Origin: CAVRAZ01 sp963719135
Lineage (GTDB): Bacteria > Pseudomonadota > Gammaproteobacteria > DSM-19610
Assembly (NCBI GenBank): GCA_963719135.1
Contig: CAVRAZ010000012.1
Span: forward strand, 1-64,000
Length of the DNA: 64,000 bases
Direction: 5' to 3'
In this document: positions 55,619 to 64,000 of the stretch, one piece after another
Layout: every line of letters starts with the position of its first letter
Numbering within the stretch: position 1 is the first letter of the stretch
The notes under the pieces: generated by a model
Databases searched by the model: none
What the model saw: the letters and a program-made list of their open reading frames with translations, nothing else
Told to the model about the DNA's origin: nothing
Position numbers and translations under genes: made by a program

Positions 55619-57199
55619 GTGTCCGCACATGACATTCACGCCCACCGAATCCTGATCCTGGACTTCGGTTCCCAGTACACCCAGTTGATCGCGCGGCGCG
55701 TGCGCGAAATCGGCGTGTACTGCGAGATCCATCCCTGGGACGTCGACGAGGAGCACATCCGCGTGTTTCACCCGCACGGTGTGATCCTGTCGGGCGGGCC
55801 GGAAACCGTGACCGCCGGCGACGCACCGACGGCGCCGGCGCTGGTGTTCACGCTCGGCGTGCCGGTGCTCGGCATCTGCTACGGCATGCAGACCATGGCC
55901 GCGCAGCTCGGCGGCCGCGTCGAAACCGCCGCGCACCACGAGTACGGCTATGCGCAGGTGCGCGCGCACGGCCACACGCGGCTGCTGGCGGATATCGAGG
56001 ATCACACCAGCAATGAAGGATACGGACTGCTCGACGTCTGGATGAGCCACGGCGACCGGGTGATCGACCTGCCGCCCGGCTTCAAACTGATGGCCGGCAC
56101 CGACGCCGCGCCGATCGCCGCGATGGCGGATGAGGACCGCGATTTCTACGGGCTGCAATTTCATCCCGAGGTCACCCACACGCGCCAGGGCGGGCGCATC
56201 CTGCGCCGCTTCGTCGTCGACATCTGCCGCTGCGACGCATTCTGGACGGCCGGCAATATCATCGACGAAAGCATTCAGGCGATGCGCGAACAGGTCGGCG
56301 ACGAGGAAGTGCTGCTGGGGTTGTCCGGCGGCGTCGATTCCTCGGTGGTCGCGGCGCTGCTGCACAAGGCGATCGGCGATCAACTCACCTGCGTGTTCGT
56401 CGACACCGGACTGTTGCGCCACCAGGAGGGCGACCAGGTGATGGCGACCTTCGCCGAACACATGGGTGTCAAGGTGCTCCGCGTCGACGCCGAGCGGCGC
56501 TTTCTGAAAGCGCTCAAGGGCGAGGCCGATCCCGAGCGCAAGCGCAAGATCATCGGCAATCTCTTCATCGACGTGTTCGAGGAGGAGGCCGCGAAACTGA
56601 AGAACGCGCAATGGCTGGCGCAGGGCACCATCTATCCGGACGTCATCGAATCGGCCGGCGCGAAAACCGGCAAGGCGCACCTGATCAAGTCGCACCACAA
56701 CGTGGGCGGCCTGCCCGAGCACATGAAACTCAAGCTGGTCGAACCGCTGCGCGAACTGTTCAAGGACGAGGTGCGCAAGCTGGGTGTCGAGCTGGGGCTG
56801 CCCTATGACATGGTCTACCGGCACCCGTTTCCCGGTCCGGGACTCGGCGTGCGCATCCTCGGCGAAGTGAAGAAGGAATACGCCGACCTGTTGCGGCTGG
56901 CCGACCATATCTTCATCGAGGAACTGCGCAGCAACGATCTGTACGACAAGACCAGCCAGGCGTTCGCCGTGTTCCTGCCGGTGAAGTCCGTCGGCGTGAC
57001 CGGCGACGGGCGTCGCTACGATTACGTGGTGGCGCTGCGGGCGGTCGAAACCATCGATTTCATGACGGCGCGCTGGGCGCATCTGCCCTACGACTTCCTC
57101 GACCAGGTGTCACGTCGCATCATCAACGAGATCAAGGGCATTTCGCGCGTGACCTACGATATCTCCGGCAAACCGCCGGCGACCATCGAGTGGGAGTAG
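55619..57199 (+). CDS. guaA: GMP synthase (glutamine-hydrolysing)
   Basis: A 526-residue two-domain enzyme converting XMP to GMP. The glutamine amidotransferase domain has the nucleophile in GICYGMQ and the His-Glu pair in FHPEVTHT; the ATP-pyrophosphatase domain has LSGGVDSSV and the C-terminal dimer domain is RHPFPGPGLGVRILGE and onward to PPATIEWE. I chose GTG 55619 since AGAGGA lies upstream and the N-terminus VSAHDIHAHRILILDFGSQYTQ is as expected. Full length. Confidence 0.94.
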   Translation: MSAHDIHAHRILILDFGSQYTQLIARRVREIGVYCEIHPWDVDEEHIRVFHPHGVILSGGPETVTAGDAPTAPALVFTLGVPVLGICYGMQTMAAQLGGRVETAAHHEYGYAQVRAHGHTRLLADIEDHTSNEGYGLLDVWMSHGDRVIDLPPGFKLMAGTDAAPIAAMADEDRDFYGLQFHPEVTHTRQGGRILRRFVVDICRCDAFWTAGNIIDESIQAMREQVGDEEVLLGLSGGVDSSVVAALLHKAIGDQLTCVFVDTGLLRHQEGDQVMATFAEHMGVKVLRVDAERRFLKALKGEADPERKRKIIGNLFIDVFEEEAAKLKNAQWLAQGTIYPDVIESAGAKTGKAHLIKSHHNVGGLPEHMKLKLVEPLRELFKDEVRKLGVELGLPYDMVYRHPFPGPGLGVRILGEVKKEYADLLRLADHIFIEELRSNDLYDKTSQAFAVFLPVKSVGVTGDGRRYDYVVALRAVETIDFMTARWAHLPYDFLDQVSRRIINEIKGISRVTYDISGKPPATIEWE

Positions 57200-57570
57200 G
57201 CCTGTTACATAAGTTATTGTTATTAAACGAAAACATAACACTCTCTGAGCATGTAAATCACACGATCAACGAGTAGGCGAATCATGAATATCAATGACTT
57301 GGCCGAGCTTGGTCAGGTAGTTTTCATTTCCGATGGTATTTTTGATGGTATCGAAGCTGGCCGGTCGTCGATCTATGCCCACCACTAGGATTCCTGCTGA
57401 CGGCCAGGGGCGGTACCCCATTCCCGATAAGCACTTTGTCATTGGACAAATCGTGCTGGAACCCTGGACTTTATTAGGTGTAACAGCAAGAAACGTCAAG
57501 TAAGCGAGTTATTGACAAATGTCGCGCCAACACCTAAGTTAATTAGGTGTCCACGCAACAATCGTCAAAC
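57200..57570. other. AT-richer spacer upstream of the AbiE pair
   Basis: About 370 bases between guaA and abiEi, with lower GC than the flanks. A short frame ATG 57284 to TAG 57388 (34 residues, begins MNINDLAELGQVVFIS) has GTAGG upstream and may be a truncated or real small gene. Its right end holds the abiE promoter and repeats. Confidence 0.45.
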
Positions 57571-57573
57571 ATG
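57471..57573 (+). promoter_or_regulatory. abiE promoter, palindromic operator and direct repeat
   Basis: TTGACA at 57512-57517 and TAAGTT at 57535-57540 are 17 bases apart. ACACCTAA-GTTAA-TTAGGTGT at 57530-57550 is a perfect 8-base inverted repeat over the -10. A second partner lies upstream: TTAGGTGT at 57474-57481 begins a block of about 33 bases (to 57504) that is similar to 57540-57573. AbiEi antitoxins are known to bind repeats at their own promoter, so these are the likely sites. Confidence 0.65.
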
Positions 57574-58377
57574 AAGATCCGGGATTTTTTCCGCAACAAC
57601 CCGGTGTTTCGGCATGAGGCATTTGCGGCCTTCCTGGAGGCCGGTGGACCTCGTAGTACAAAGACCCGGGAAGCGCTGCTGGCCTACCACGTCAACGCGG
57701 GTCACCTGCTACGTGTCCGTCGCGGTCTGTATGCCGTCGTGCCGGAGGGGCTCAGCCCGGAAAGTCATCAAGTCGATCCGTACCTGCTGGGGGCACACAT
57801 GACGGATGACGCCGTGCTGGCCTACCACAGCGCCTTGCAGTTTCACGGCAAGGCCTATTCCGTGCATCGCCGATTTTCCTATCTCTCCCGGTACAGCCGG
57901 CGTCCTTTCGTGTTCCAGGGACAGGAATTCGTCGCCGTGCCGTTTCCGAAGGCATTGCAGACCGGTCAGGCCGAGCTGCTCGGGGTCGAGACCCACAAAC
58001 ATGCCGGCGGACAGGTGCGGGTCACCCATCTTGAACGCACGTTGGTCGACGTGCTCGTGCGTCCCGACCTGGGCGGAGGATGGGAGGAGGTGTGGCGCTC
58101 CCTGGAATCGGTCGAGTACTTCGATCTCGACCAGGTGATCGACTATGCCCTGAGACTTCACAGTGCGACCGCGGCCGCGAAGGTGGGATTTTTTATCGAG
58201 CAACATCGTGAAGCGCTGATGGTGGATGAGGCACGTCTGGATCTGTTGCGAATGCATGTGCCCAAGCAGCCCTGTTACCTGGACCGCAGCCGCAGGAAGT
58301 CCGGTAAACTGGTTTCCTCCTGGCGATTGGTGGTGCCGCCGGCCGTTCTGGCGCGTAGCTGGGAGGAGGGTGCATGA
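57571..58377 (+). CDS. abiEi: AbiEi-type antitoxin/transcriptional repressor
   Basis: A 268-residue antitoxin of the type IV AbiE system. N-terminal winged helix (about 1-75, VFRHEAFAAFLEAGG, then LLRVRRGLYAVVP) and a C-terminal domain (LGAHMTDDAVLAYHSALQFHG; HLERTLVDVLVRPDLGGGWEEVWRSLESV) typical of AbiEi. The start could be GTG 57547, which would add 8 residues and lie at the predicted transcription start; I prefer ATG 57571, but neither has a clear ribosome binding site. The toxin gene overlaps its stop by 4 bases. Confidence 0.88.
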   Translation: MKIRDFFRNNPVFRHEAFAAFLEAGGPRSTKTREALLAYHVNAGHLLRVRRGLYAVVPEGLSPESHQVDPYLLGAHMTDDAVLAYHSALQFHGKAYSVHRRFSYLSRYSRRPFVFQGQEFVAVPFPKALQTGQAELLGVETHKHAGGQVRVTHLERTLVDVLVRPDLGGGWEEVWRSLESVEYFDLDQVIDYALRLHSATAAAKVGFFIEQHREALMVDEARLDLLRMHVPKQPCYLDRSRRKSGKLVSSWRLVVPPAVLARSWEEGA

Positions 58378-59351
58378 ATCTTTCGCTCCAGGATATCCAG
58401 GCCGAGGCTGCGGCGACGGGGTTTCTGCCGGAAACGCTGGACAAGATCATCCGTCTGATCGGGTTGCTGGATGCCTTTAGAAGTCATCCGTTCCTCAAGA
58501 ATCGCGTTGCTTTGAAGGGCGGCACGGCGCTGAATTTGTTTGTCTTCGACCTGCCGCGATTATCCGTTGATATCGATCTGAACTATATAGGCTCCGCGGA
58601 CCGGGAAGTGATGCTTGCCGAACGGGAGAAGGTCGAGCAGGCGATCATGGCAATCTGTGGGCGCGAAGGATTTACGCTACGGCGCGTACCGCAAGAACAC
58701 GCCGGCGGTAAATGGAGGCTGGGTTATACAAATGTGCTTGGCCGCAATGCCAATCTTGAAATCGATGTGGTCTTCACCTTGCGGGTTCCATTATGGCCGG
58801 TACAGGTACGGGACTCCCATCCGGTAGGGTCGTTTCAGGCGCGCAATATACCGATCCTCGATATTCACGAACTCGCGGCGGGAAAACTGGGTGCGCTCTT
58901 TTCCAGGCAGGCGAGTCGCGATCTGTTTGATGCGCATGCACTACTCAGTCGCAGCGAGCTTGAACGCAAAAAGCTGCGGTTGGGTTTTGTCGTGTATGGC
59001 GCGTGCAGTCGTAGGGATTGGAGAACCCTGTCACTTGACGATATACGCTGCGATCAGAGGGAGCTTCAACAGCAACTGATACCTGTTCTGCGCGGTGATG
59101 CCGTTCCCGTATCCGGCGAAATGAACGACTGGATGGAACGCTTGGTCTCTGAATGCCGGGATCGGTTATCGTTGGTGTTGCCATTCGAGAAACATGAGCG
59201 TGACTTTTTGGACCAGGTCCATGACCAGGGTGAAATTATTCCTGAACTTCTGACTGGTGACGACGAGCTGGCAGCGCGCATCCGTCACCATCCGCAGTTA
59301 CTTTGGAAAGTGAAGCACGTCCGAGAACATAAGAGGCTCCCCCTTGATTGA
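58374..59351 (+). CDS. abiEii: AbiEii-type nucleotidyltransferase toxin
   Basis: A 325-residue toxin of the AbiEii/DUF1814 family. The nucleotidyltransferase core is LKGGTALNLF...PRLSVDIDLNYIG at about residues 42-65, the G-G-T and D-I-D motif of the family, and the later RDLFDAHALLSR block fits the KxxxDxxD-like second motif. In AbiE, the toxin is kept silent by the antitoxin and is released on phage infection. ATG 58374 overlaps the abiEi stop (ATGA). Full length. It lies beside a TOTE-like fragment, a typical defence neighbourhood. Confidence 0.9.
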   Translation: MNLSLQDIQAEAAATGFLPETLDKIIRLIGLLDAFRSHPFLKNRVALKGGTALNLFVFDLPRLSVDIDLNYIGSADREVMLAEREKVEQAIMAICGREGFTLRRVPQEHAGGKWRLGYTNVLGRNANLEIDVVFTLRVPLWPVQVRDSHPVGSFQARNIPILDIHELAAGKLGALFSRQASRDLFDAHALLSRSELERKKLRLGFVVYGACSRRDWRTLSLDDIRCDQRELQQQLIPVLRGDAVPVSGEMNDWMERLVSECRDRLSLVLPFEKHERDFLDQVHDQGEIIPELLTGDDELAARIRHHPQLLWKVKHVREHKRLPLD

Positions 59352-59398
59352 GATTTACGTCGCTTCAGCGGGACTAATGATTACCGAATACTGGGTCC

Positions 59399-59641
59399 AT
59401 GACTGAGCGCGATCCGTTGTTGGAGTTGAAGGCTGAAAACGCCCGCTTGATCGCACTGTTGGAAGCGAACGGCATTCAATGGCGCGCACCGCCGGAGCAC
59501 GTACCACCCCCTTCGACGCCGGAACCCTCGCGGTTTTCCACGGACGAGAAGGTGGCACTGTTTCGCCGCTTGTCGCGTGCCGACCAGCCGGCAACAACGG
59601 CCCCGCAGCGGGCCGCGCTGCGACCTTCGGCGCCGGCCTGA
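59399..59641 (+). pseudogene. N-terminal fragment resembling TOTE-type primase/helicase
   Basis: The 80-residue frame begins with a Leu-zipper-like ENARLIALLEANG, then a Pro-rich spacer, then STDEKVALFRRL. That order is the usual beginning of TOTE conflict-system primase-helicase proteins, which continue with a GR-x-D-V-Y segment. Here the homology stops after FRRLSR and the rest is unrelated, so this looks like the stump of a deleted defence gene. Confidence 0.55.
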
Positions 59642-59911
59642 TCCAGGTGCCGGTCGCCTGCGGCGCCTCGGATTAATGCCCACCTGTTGGACCGGTTCGC
59701 ATAACCGGCTCGCCACACCTTCCGCAAACGCCCCCAGATGTGATTCAACGCCGGCGCTTCAGTCCCCGGCAACGGCATCGACCCGACCGGCGCCGGTGCA
59801 ACCCGTGCACCTGTGCGGGAAAACAAGGTGCGACCGCATTTGAACCCGATCGTGCGCAACAACGACACAAACAGTGACATCAACCTGATCGGATATTGAA
59901 GGAGGCAAGTC
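59642..59911. other. Short gap, no gene recognised
   Basis: About 270 bases between the primase-like stump and the first large secreted gene. Contents are unassigned and could be the end of the truncated gene. AAGGAGG before 59912 is the ribosome binding site of the next gene. Confidence 0.4.
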
Positions 59912-62038
59912 ATGAAGACGCATCTCTCGTCCAGGCGCAGTGCAATGCGTTCCGGAGCCCTGGCCGCCTTTCTCGCCGGCCTGCTTTTCGCCCCTGTTCT
60001 GCAGGCCCAATACACTGTGGGCGTCTACGCCAACGCGTCGCCGCTGGGCGCAAGCGCGGACCTCCACGACGTGGAGTCGGTGCAGCCCGACATGACGCTG
60101 TTCCAGAAAAGTTATTTCGTCGACTACGACTGGCTTCGGGGAATCGTCAAGCAGGCGCTGCAAGACAAAATCACCCAGTCCATTCAGCAATCCAAGACCA
60201 TTGACTGCCCCTTTCCGTGCGACGAAGTGCGCTGGTCGGTGACGCCGACCGCGGACATTGTCTTTCTCGACAAACAGCAGCCGGTATTGACCCTGTTGAG
60301 CAGCTCGCAAAACGCGGTCCGTGTCAGTTTGAACACGAACGTCAAGACGACGCTGCACGTCGCGTTCACCGGCGAGGCCGATGTGTGGCCAATGTATCCG
60401 ACGCCGTTGGGCCTTTTACCTGGCGCTAAAACAGAACATGTTTCAAAGTCGATCACGGTGGATATCGCAGTGACGGGCGCCATCGCCGCGCAGGCGGATG
60501 TTTATCTGTATCCGGACGTGAAGGTCGACAACGTTTCGGTGCAGATCCTCCAGGATGTGCATACGGACGTCAACGGCATACCGTCGACACTGGCGCTTAT
60601 GGGCGCGACCGCCGGCAGCGTGATCGGATTCACCCCGGGAGGTATCGCCAGCGGCGGCCCGCTTGCCTGGGGATTCACCGCGGCACTGTTCGGCGACAAG
60701 GCAGGCGCGATTTTGCAGGGCGAACTTGAATCGCTTATCGATCTTTACGTCGCCAGTGCGCTGGCCGACGGACAGGCCAAAGTCATGACGGAATTGCAGT
60801 CCTTGCTGGGCAACGTGCAGCAGATCAACAACGTCAAGAATCAATTCATGAACACCCCGATCGCCGGCCTGAACGGTTCGCTCAATTCCCTGAAGAATCA
60901 GATGGGGCTGGACCTGGACGTGCGCACGGTGAAATCCGGGACGGATGTCAAGACCATTGTCACTGCGCGGTACAACGGCCGGCCCAACGGCGGCAAAGTC
61001 AACGTCAATTTCGTGCTTCCCGAAGAACGCTGTGTGCAACTGCCCGGCAACAAGCACATGTTTGAGCCCCATAACAAGGACATCGCGGTCGGCCAGTCGT
61101 GCCAGGCGCTGTTCGGCGGCGGTGTGACACCGCGTGCCTTTCTGGGAGAAACACCGCCGGCCACTTCCATGTCCAACTGGAAACCGGGCGGTACGGTGAG
61201 CTTCAAAGGTGTGGTGAAACACTATTCCCTGCCCGCCGGTCTCGACCTGAAGACAGGTCAACCGACCGGCCATTTCACCAACAATGGGTGGCTCGTCTGC
61301 GAGGCCGAGATCAACACGCTGCCGCAGGCCGGCGTTGTCGAGCTCGATTTGAACGGTAAGCTGGCCGTCGCGCTGACCGACGCATATAACCAGAACCACC
61401 GTTTTCTCTATATCAGCGGCCGGCAGGTCAGTGTCGGCGGCACCGGGACCTGCGACGGGGTCGAAGCCAAAGGTGTTCCCGAAACCGGAAAGCCGAAGAT
61501 CATCAGCGATAGACTGGACTGCCCGCAGTGCCTCGACAAACTCCGCAACCCGATGGGCGAACAGGTGCAGACGCTGACCGGCCGGAGCATGTCGCCAAGC
61601 CAGGTCGTTCGAGGGGTGCATGATTCGCAAACTCAGATTCAAAACCCTGCCGGATTCATGGGACGCTCAGCGCCGTTGCAGCCGGGCATCCAGGGAGGCC
61701 AGTTCTCTGAAGGCGTACCGACGGGACAGATGCGACCGCGAGACGGTTTCGCCGGCGACATGGCTTGGACGCGACCGGGACAGGCACCCGGCGCCCTGAA
61801 CCAGCGCAGGTCATCGCCGCAGGCAATCAGCGACGGACCGCTCCAGCCGCGCACTGCGCCGCCAACGGTTCGGAATGAGCCTGAACAGCAGGCACCCGCG
61901 TTCGGACCTGCCGGGAAAGGAATCGTTAACCGGAACGCCAAGCCCGGCGGCATCACTCGGTCCCCGTCAAAGGCACCGGCATCCCAGGGTACGCCGCTCC
62001 AGCCAGATGCCGGTCAGCGACCTGGTGCGGCCCTCTGA
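59912..62038 (+). CDS. Large secreted protein of unknown function
   Basis: A 708-residue exported protein. ATG 59912 follows GAAGGAGG and opens a signal peptide ending near residue 32 (LLFAPVLQAQ). The body has a beta-rich N-terminal half with CPFPCDEV, a hydrophobic Gly-rich central stretch (about 230-270, GATAGSVIGFTPGGIASGGPLAWGF), a helical segment (ELQSLLGNVQQINNVKNQF), then C-terminal beta parts with paired cysteines (ERCVQLP, GQSCQAL, CEAEINTLPQ, TCDGV, DCPQCLDK). From about residue 560 the chain is Pro/Gln/Gly-rich and disordered. I recognise no family. A related small gene follows in another frame. Confidence 0.7.
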   Translation: MKTHLSSRRSAMRSGALAAFLAGLLFAPVLQAQYTVGVYANASPLGASADLHDVESVQPDMTLFQKSYFVDYDWLRGIVKQALQDKITQSIQQSKTIDCPFPCDEVRWSVTPTADIVFLDKQQPVLTLLSSSQNAVRVSLNTNVKTTLHVAFTGEADVWPMYPTPLGLLPGAKTEHVSKSITVDIAVTGAIAAQADVYLYPDVKVDNVSVQILQDVHTDVNGIPSTLALMGATAGSVIGFTPGGIASGGPLAWGFTAALFGDKAGAILQGELESLIDLYVASALADGQAKVMTELQSLLGNVQQINNVKNQFMNTPIAGLNGSLNSLKNQMGLDLDVRTVKSGTDVKTIVTARYNGRPNGGKVNVNFVLPEERCVQLPGNKHMFEPHNKDIAVGQSCQALFGGGVTPRAFLGETPPATSMSNWKPGGTVSFKGVVKHYSLPAGLDLKTGQPTGHFTNNGWLVCEAEINTLPQAGVVELDLNGKLAVALTDAYNQNHRFLYISGRQVSVGGTGTCDGVEAKGVPETGKPKIISDRLDCPQCLDKLRNPMGEQVQTLTGRSMSPSQVVRGVHDSQTQIQNPAGFMGRSAPLQPGIQGGQFSEGVPTGQMRPRDGFAGDMAWTRPGQAPGALNQRRSSPQAISDGPLQPRTAPPTVRNEPEQQAPAFGPAGKGIVNRNAKPGGITRSPSKAPASQGTPLQPDAGQRPGAAL

Positions 62039-62076
62039 TCAACGCCAGCCGGACGACAGGGTTCACGTCCGGCGTC

Positions 62077-62346
62077 GTGCAGGCCGCTCAACGGCTGCGC
62101 GTCAGCGTGGCCGGCAAGCCGGTCAGGGGAGTGAAGTTGTCGCTCGACTTCGGTCTGCCCGCCGGTATCGGCGAGCACCTGTCCGTCGAGTGCGTACAGG
62201 GCGCGTGCAGTGGCCGGCAGTGGGCCGGTGACACGCAGAGCCGGTGGAAAATTCCAACCGCCTGGATCGCCAAGGCCGGTGCCTATCGGCTCAAAGTCAG
62301 CGTCGGCGGGGCAAAGCAGGAAGTTGCCTTCAACGTCGCAGAATGA
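62077..62346 (+). CDS. Small beta-rich protein or detached C-terminal domain
   Basis: The frame from GTG 62077 reads QAAQRLRVSVAGKPVRGVKLSLDF, SVECVQGACSGRQW and AKAGAYRLKVSVGG to 62346 (89 residues), the pattern of an immunoglobulin-like beta domain with a Cys pair. No start codon with a ribosome binding site is seen; the frame is also open upstream to within the previous gene. It may be a real small gene or the C-terminal domain of the 708-residue protein, split off by a frameshift near 62030. Confidence 0.5.
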   Translation: MQAAQRLRVSVAGKPVRGVKLSLDFGLPAGIGEHLSVECVQGACSGRQWAGDTQSRWKIPTAWIAKAGAYRLKVSVGGAKQEVAFNVAE

Positions 62347-62920
62347 GAAAGCGCGACCTGTAACAGCGTGCGCCAGGACCTTCCCGGGATTCTCGGGAAC
62401 GTCCCGGCGCGTCTGAGCCGGGCATAACGGCTGTATACTCAGGGGAAGAACGATCGGGTAACCGCCTCTCAGGGAGGGTCGCCAGGAACGTCAATTACAC
62501 CGGCGCGTGGGTTCAGACCCCCGAGACTTCCGGTCGGCGTCGCCCGCCTGCATGGACCGCCGGCTGGACCAGGCTTTGAGTAACGGCTTTACCGCGTTTG
62601 AACCGGCTAAGCCGTGGCAGCGAACGTAATGACCGGTATCCTGGTTTCACCTTGATCCACTGTCTCCCAGGGTACCATGGTCAAGGTCACTATCCAGGGC
62701 ACGGGCGTGTGCACCGTATTTGGCGAGACCAACGGCGCCGGCGGCAAGGCGGACCAGGCAAGGGTTGCAAAGGTGACTCACACGGATCGGGGATCGTGGC
62801 CAGCCAGGGAAACCGCCTGCTGCCTACGCTGCCATCCGGCGTTCAGATTTGAACCCGAATGGAAACACCAACGACGCAAGGAAGGAACCCGACACCAACA
62901 CTGATGCCAGGAGGGAAACC
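62347..62920. other. Gap with possible decayed coding fragment
   Basis: About 575 bases. At 62677 a frame reads MVKVTIQGTGVCTVFGETNGAGG, beta-like in character, then breaks into Arg-rich text, while a neighbouring frame reads VASQGNRLLPTLPSGVQI before a stop. This may be a frameshifted remnant of another secreted domain, but support is weak. AGGAGGG at 62910-62916 is the ribosome binding site of the next gene. Confidence 0.35.
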
Positions 62921-64000
62921 ATGACCACACACCCTGTCTCCCGGTCCCGTACCAGACCTTTTACAGCCATCATTCTGGCAGTCCTTTGCACCGCCTTCCT
63001 GGCCGGCCCCGCTGCGGTAGCGGACGTGACATTAAAGCAGCTGCCCAGGGCACCGGTCCGGCCCACCACGCCTCAGCTCAGCCCGGAGGTCCAGAAGGAC
63101 GTCATCGGCCAGCAGAAGCTCTTCGACGGCGGCATCCTGCGCCTCATGACCGCCTGGCCCGGTCCGCCTTACGTGAAGGGCGTGCAGATGAAGATCCACG
63201 TGGTGATCAGTGGCACCTGTCCCAAACTATTCGTGGACTGGGGCGACGGCAGCCTCGGCACCTACACCAACAAGAGTACCTGGCAGTTCCCGCACACCTA
63301 CCAGAAGGCCGGCATCATGGGTGTCCGGGTGTGGGGCGAAGGCTGCCTGGGCGAGGCAAAGGGTCAGTACGTGATCCACCAGTCCGCCCCGACTAACGCG
63401 ATGCCCGCTATTCCCGGTTTTTCCTCGTGTCCAAACGCCGGGATCACCCGAGTCATGGGCAAGTTCGGTGTTGTCATGAACGAGTTGAGCAAGTCTTCAG
63501 ACAATGTTCTGTTGACCGGCTGCGGTTTCGGCACCCAGCCGGGCAAGGTGGAGCTACTGGGTCGCCAGTTGGGGTCCGGTCTCAGCCTGGCATACCCGTT
63601 TCCGAAACGTCTCGGAGCCAAGGTGCTGGAATGGACGCCGAATTCGATCTACGTGCAGATCCCCTTGCCTCAAGTGCTGGTGGCGGATCAGACGATCGAC
63701 ATCCTGGTCAGCCCGTCCGAATCACTCACCCCCCTGCCCAGGTACGGGATCTTGTGGCGGGCGCAACGGGCCACCCACGAACTGTCTTCCGACGAGGTAA
63801 AAATCCATTGCGGCCTTGAGTCCTCGGATTGCCCGCACCTCCCGGCGGCGACCTTTTCGGCCACTCACGGCTGCGTACCGAAAGGCACGGTCACGAAGTC
63901 ATTCGACACCGTGAAGATCGGCCCGCTCGCGAACGGTTGGGTGACGAAGCGTGTCTCGTATTGGTTCGCCGGCCCGCGTAACGGTGCCATCGCGGGATAC
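62921..64000 (+). CDS. Secreted protein with PKD-like and IPT/TIG-like domains (runs off right edge)
   Basis: At least 360 residues, open to the end of the window. ATG 62921 follows AGGAGGG and opens a signal peptide (IILAVLCTAFLAGPAAVA, to about residue 34). About 85-145 is PKD-like (LFVDWGDGSLGTY, QFPHTYQKAGIMGVRVWGEG); about 165-250 is IPT/TIG-like (VLLTGCGFGTQPGKVELLG, LEWTPNSIYVQIP, TIDILVSP). Several Cys pairs are present. It probably is an extracellular adhesion or binding protein and belongs with the 708-residue protein upstream. Domain calls are by eye. Confidence 0.75.
   Translation, partial: MTTHPVSRSRTRPFTAIILAVLCTAFLAGPAAVADVTLKQLPRAPVRPTTPQLSPEVQKDVIGQQKLFDGGILRLMTAWPGPPYVKGVQMKIHVVISGTCPKLFVDWGDGSLGTYTNKSTWQFPHTYQKAGIMGVRVWGEGCLGEAKGQYVIHQSAPTNAMPAIPGFSSCPNAGITRVMGKFGVVMNELSKSSDNVLLTGCGFGTQPGKVELLGRQLGSGLSLAYPFPKRLGAKVLEWTPNSIYVQIPLPQVLVADQTIDILVSPSESLTPLPRYGILWRAQRATHELSSDEVKIHCGLESSDCPHLPAATFSATHGCVPKGTVTKSFDTVKIGPLANGWVTKRVSYWFAGPRNGAIAGY

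Noticed and set aside
53608..57082. Long minus-strand frames opposite guaB and guaA
   Set aside because: Antisense to core purine genes; no start signals or motifs.

Overview
The window is a GC-rich bacterial chromosome segment, most likely from a gammaproteobacterium. The basis is a GlrR-type sigma-54 activator, an MlaC-type protein, guaB followed by guaA, xseA beside an M23 peptidase, MacAB-like exporters and class II fumarase. This is inference from gene content; no rRNA or tRNA gene was seen that could settle it.

Layout. 1-1440 is the 3' end of an IS21-family element that sits inside an IS4-type transposase remnant. 1764-5361 is an AT-richer cell-surface glycan island: fucosyltransferase-like enzyme, FkbM methyltransferase, capsule-type glycosyltransferase and sulfotransferase. 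5704-6501 encodes a secreted CxxCH protein with a Pro-Thr linker and MopE-like calcium/metal motifs. 7354-11675 is a four-gene ABC exporter operon. 12616-25945 is rich in redox and metabolic genes: NmrA-like protein, duplicated-domain lipoprotein, fumC, ergothioneine genes egtB-egtD, DUF427, a flavoprotein reductase, a three-gene operon (cNMP/glutaredoxin-like/flavoreductase, UBP zinc finger, DsbA-NhaA fusion) and a lone gltD. 26048-34005 holds small envelope proteins, glrR, mlaC, an EF-hand protein, a retropepsin-like protease, a head-to-head pair of 5'-truncated genes (GlxA-like and DUF4242) and a PilZ protein. 34006-36953 is a hybrid PAS kinase with a FixJ-type regulator. 37482-43997 has bacteriohemerythrin, a TrpB2-type gene and a second ABC exporter. 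44230-50878 is accessory: DUF4823 lipoprotein, Mrr-like nuclease, brnT-brnA, a RibD-C-type reductase plus a decayed relative, and a cytochrome c'-like protein. 50918-57199 is core: XRE regulator, M23 peptidase, xseA, guaB (with an apparent 1-base frameshift) and guaA, the last two separated by an inverted-repeat element. 57200-59641 is a defence-type patch: AbiEi/AbiEii toxin-antitoxin and a fragment resembling the N-terminus of a TOTE-type primase/helicase. 59912-64000 encodes large secreted proteins of unknown function.

How the genes work together. The glycan island would decorate a surface polysaccharide with fucose-like sugar, methyl and sulfate groups. The egt genes make the thiol antioxidant ergothioneine next to several flavoprotein and thioredoxin-fold genes. 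The candidate for a poorly described system is the 20128-24020 operon, which joins nucleotide sensing, a flavoprotein without the usual redox cysteines, a ubiquitin-type zinc finger and a DsbA-like domain fused to a Na+/H+ antiporter. The unknown secreted cluster at the right end is the second candidate. Dispersed palindromic repeats occur in several intergenic gaps.
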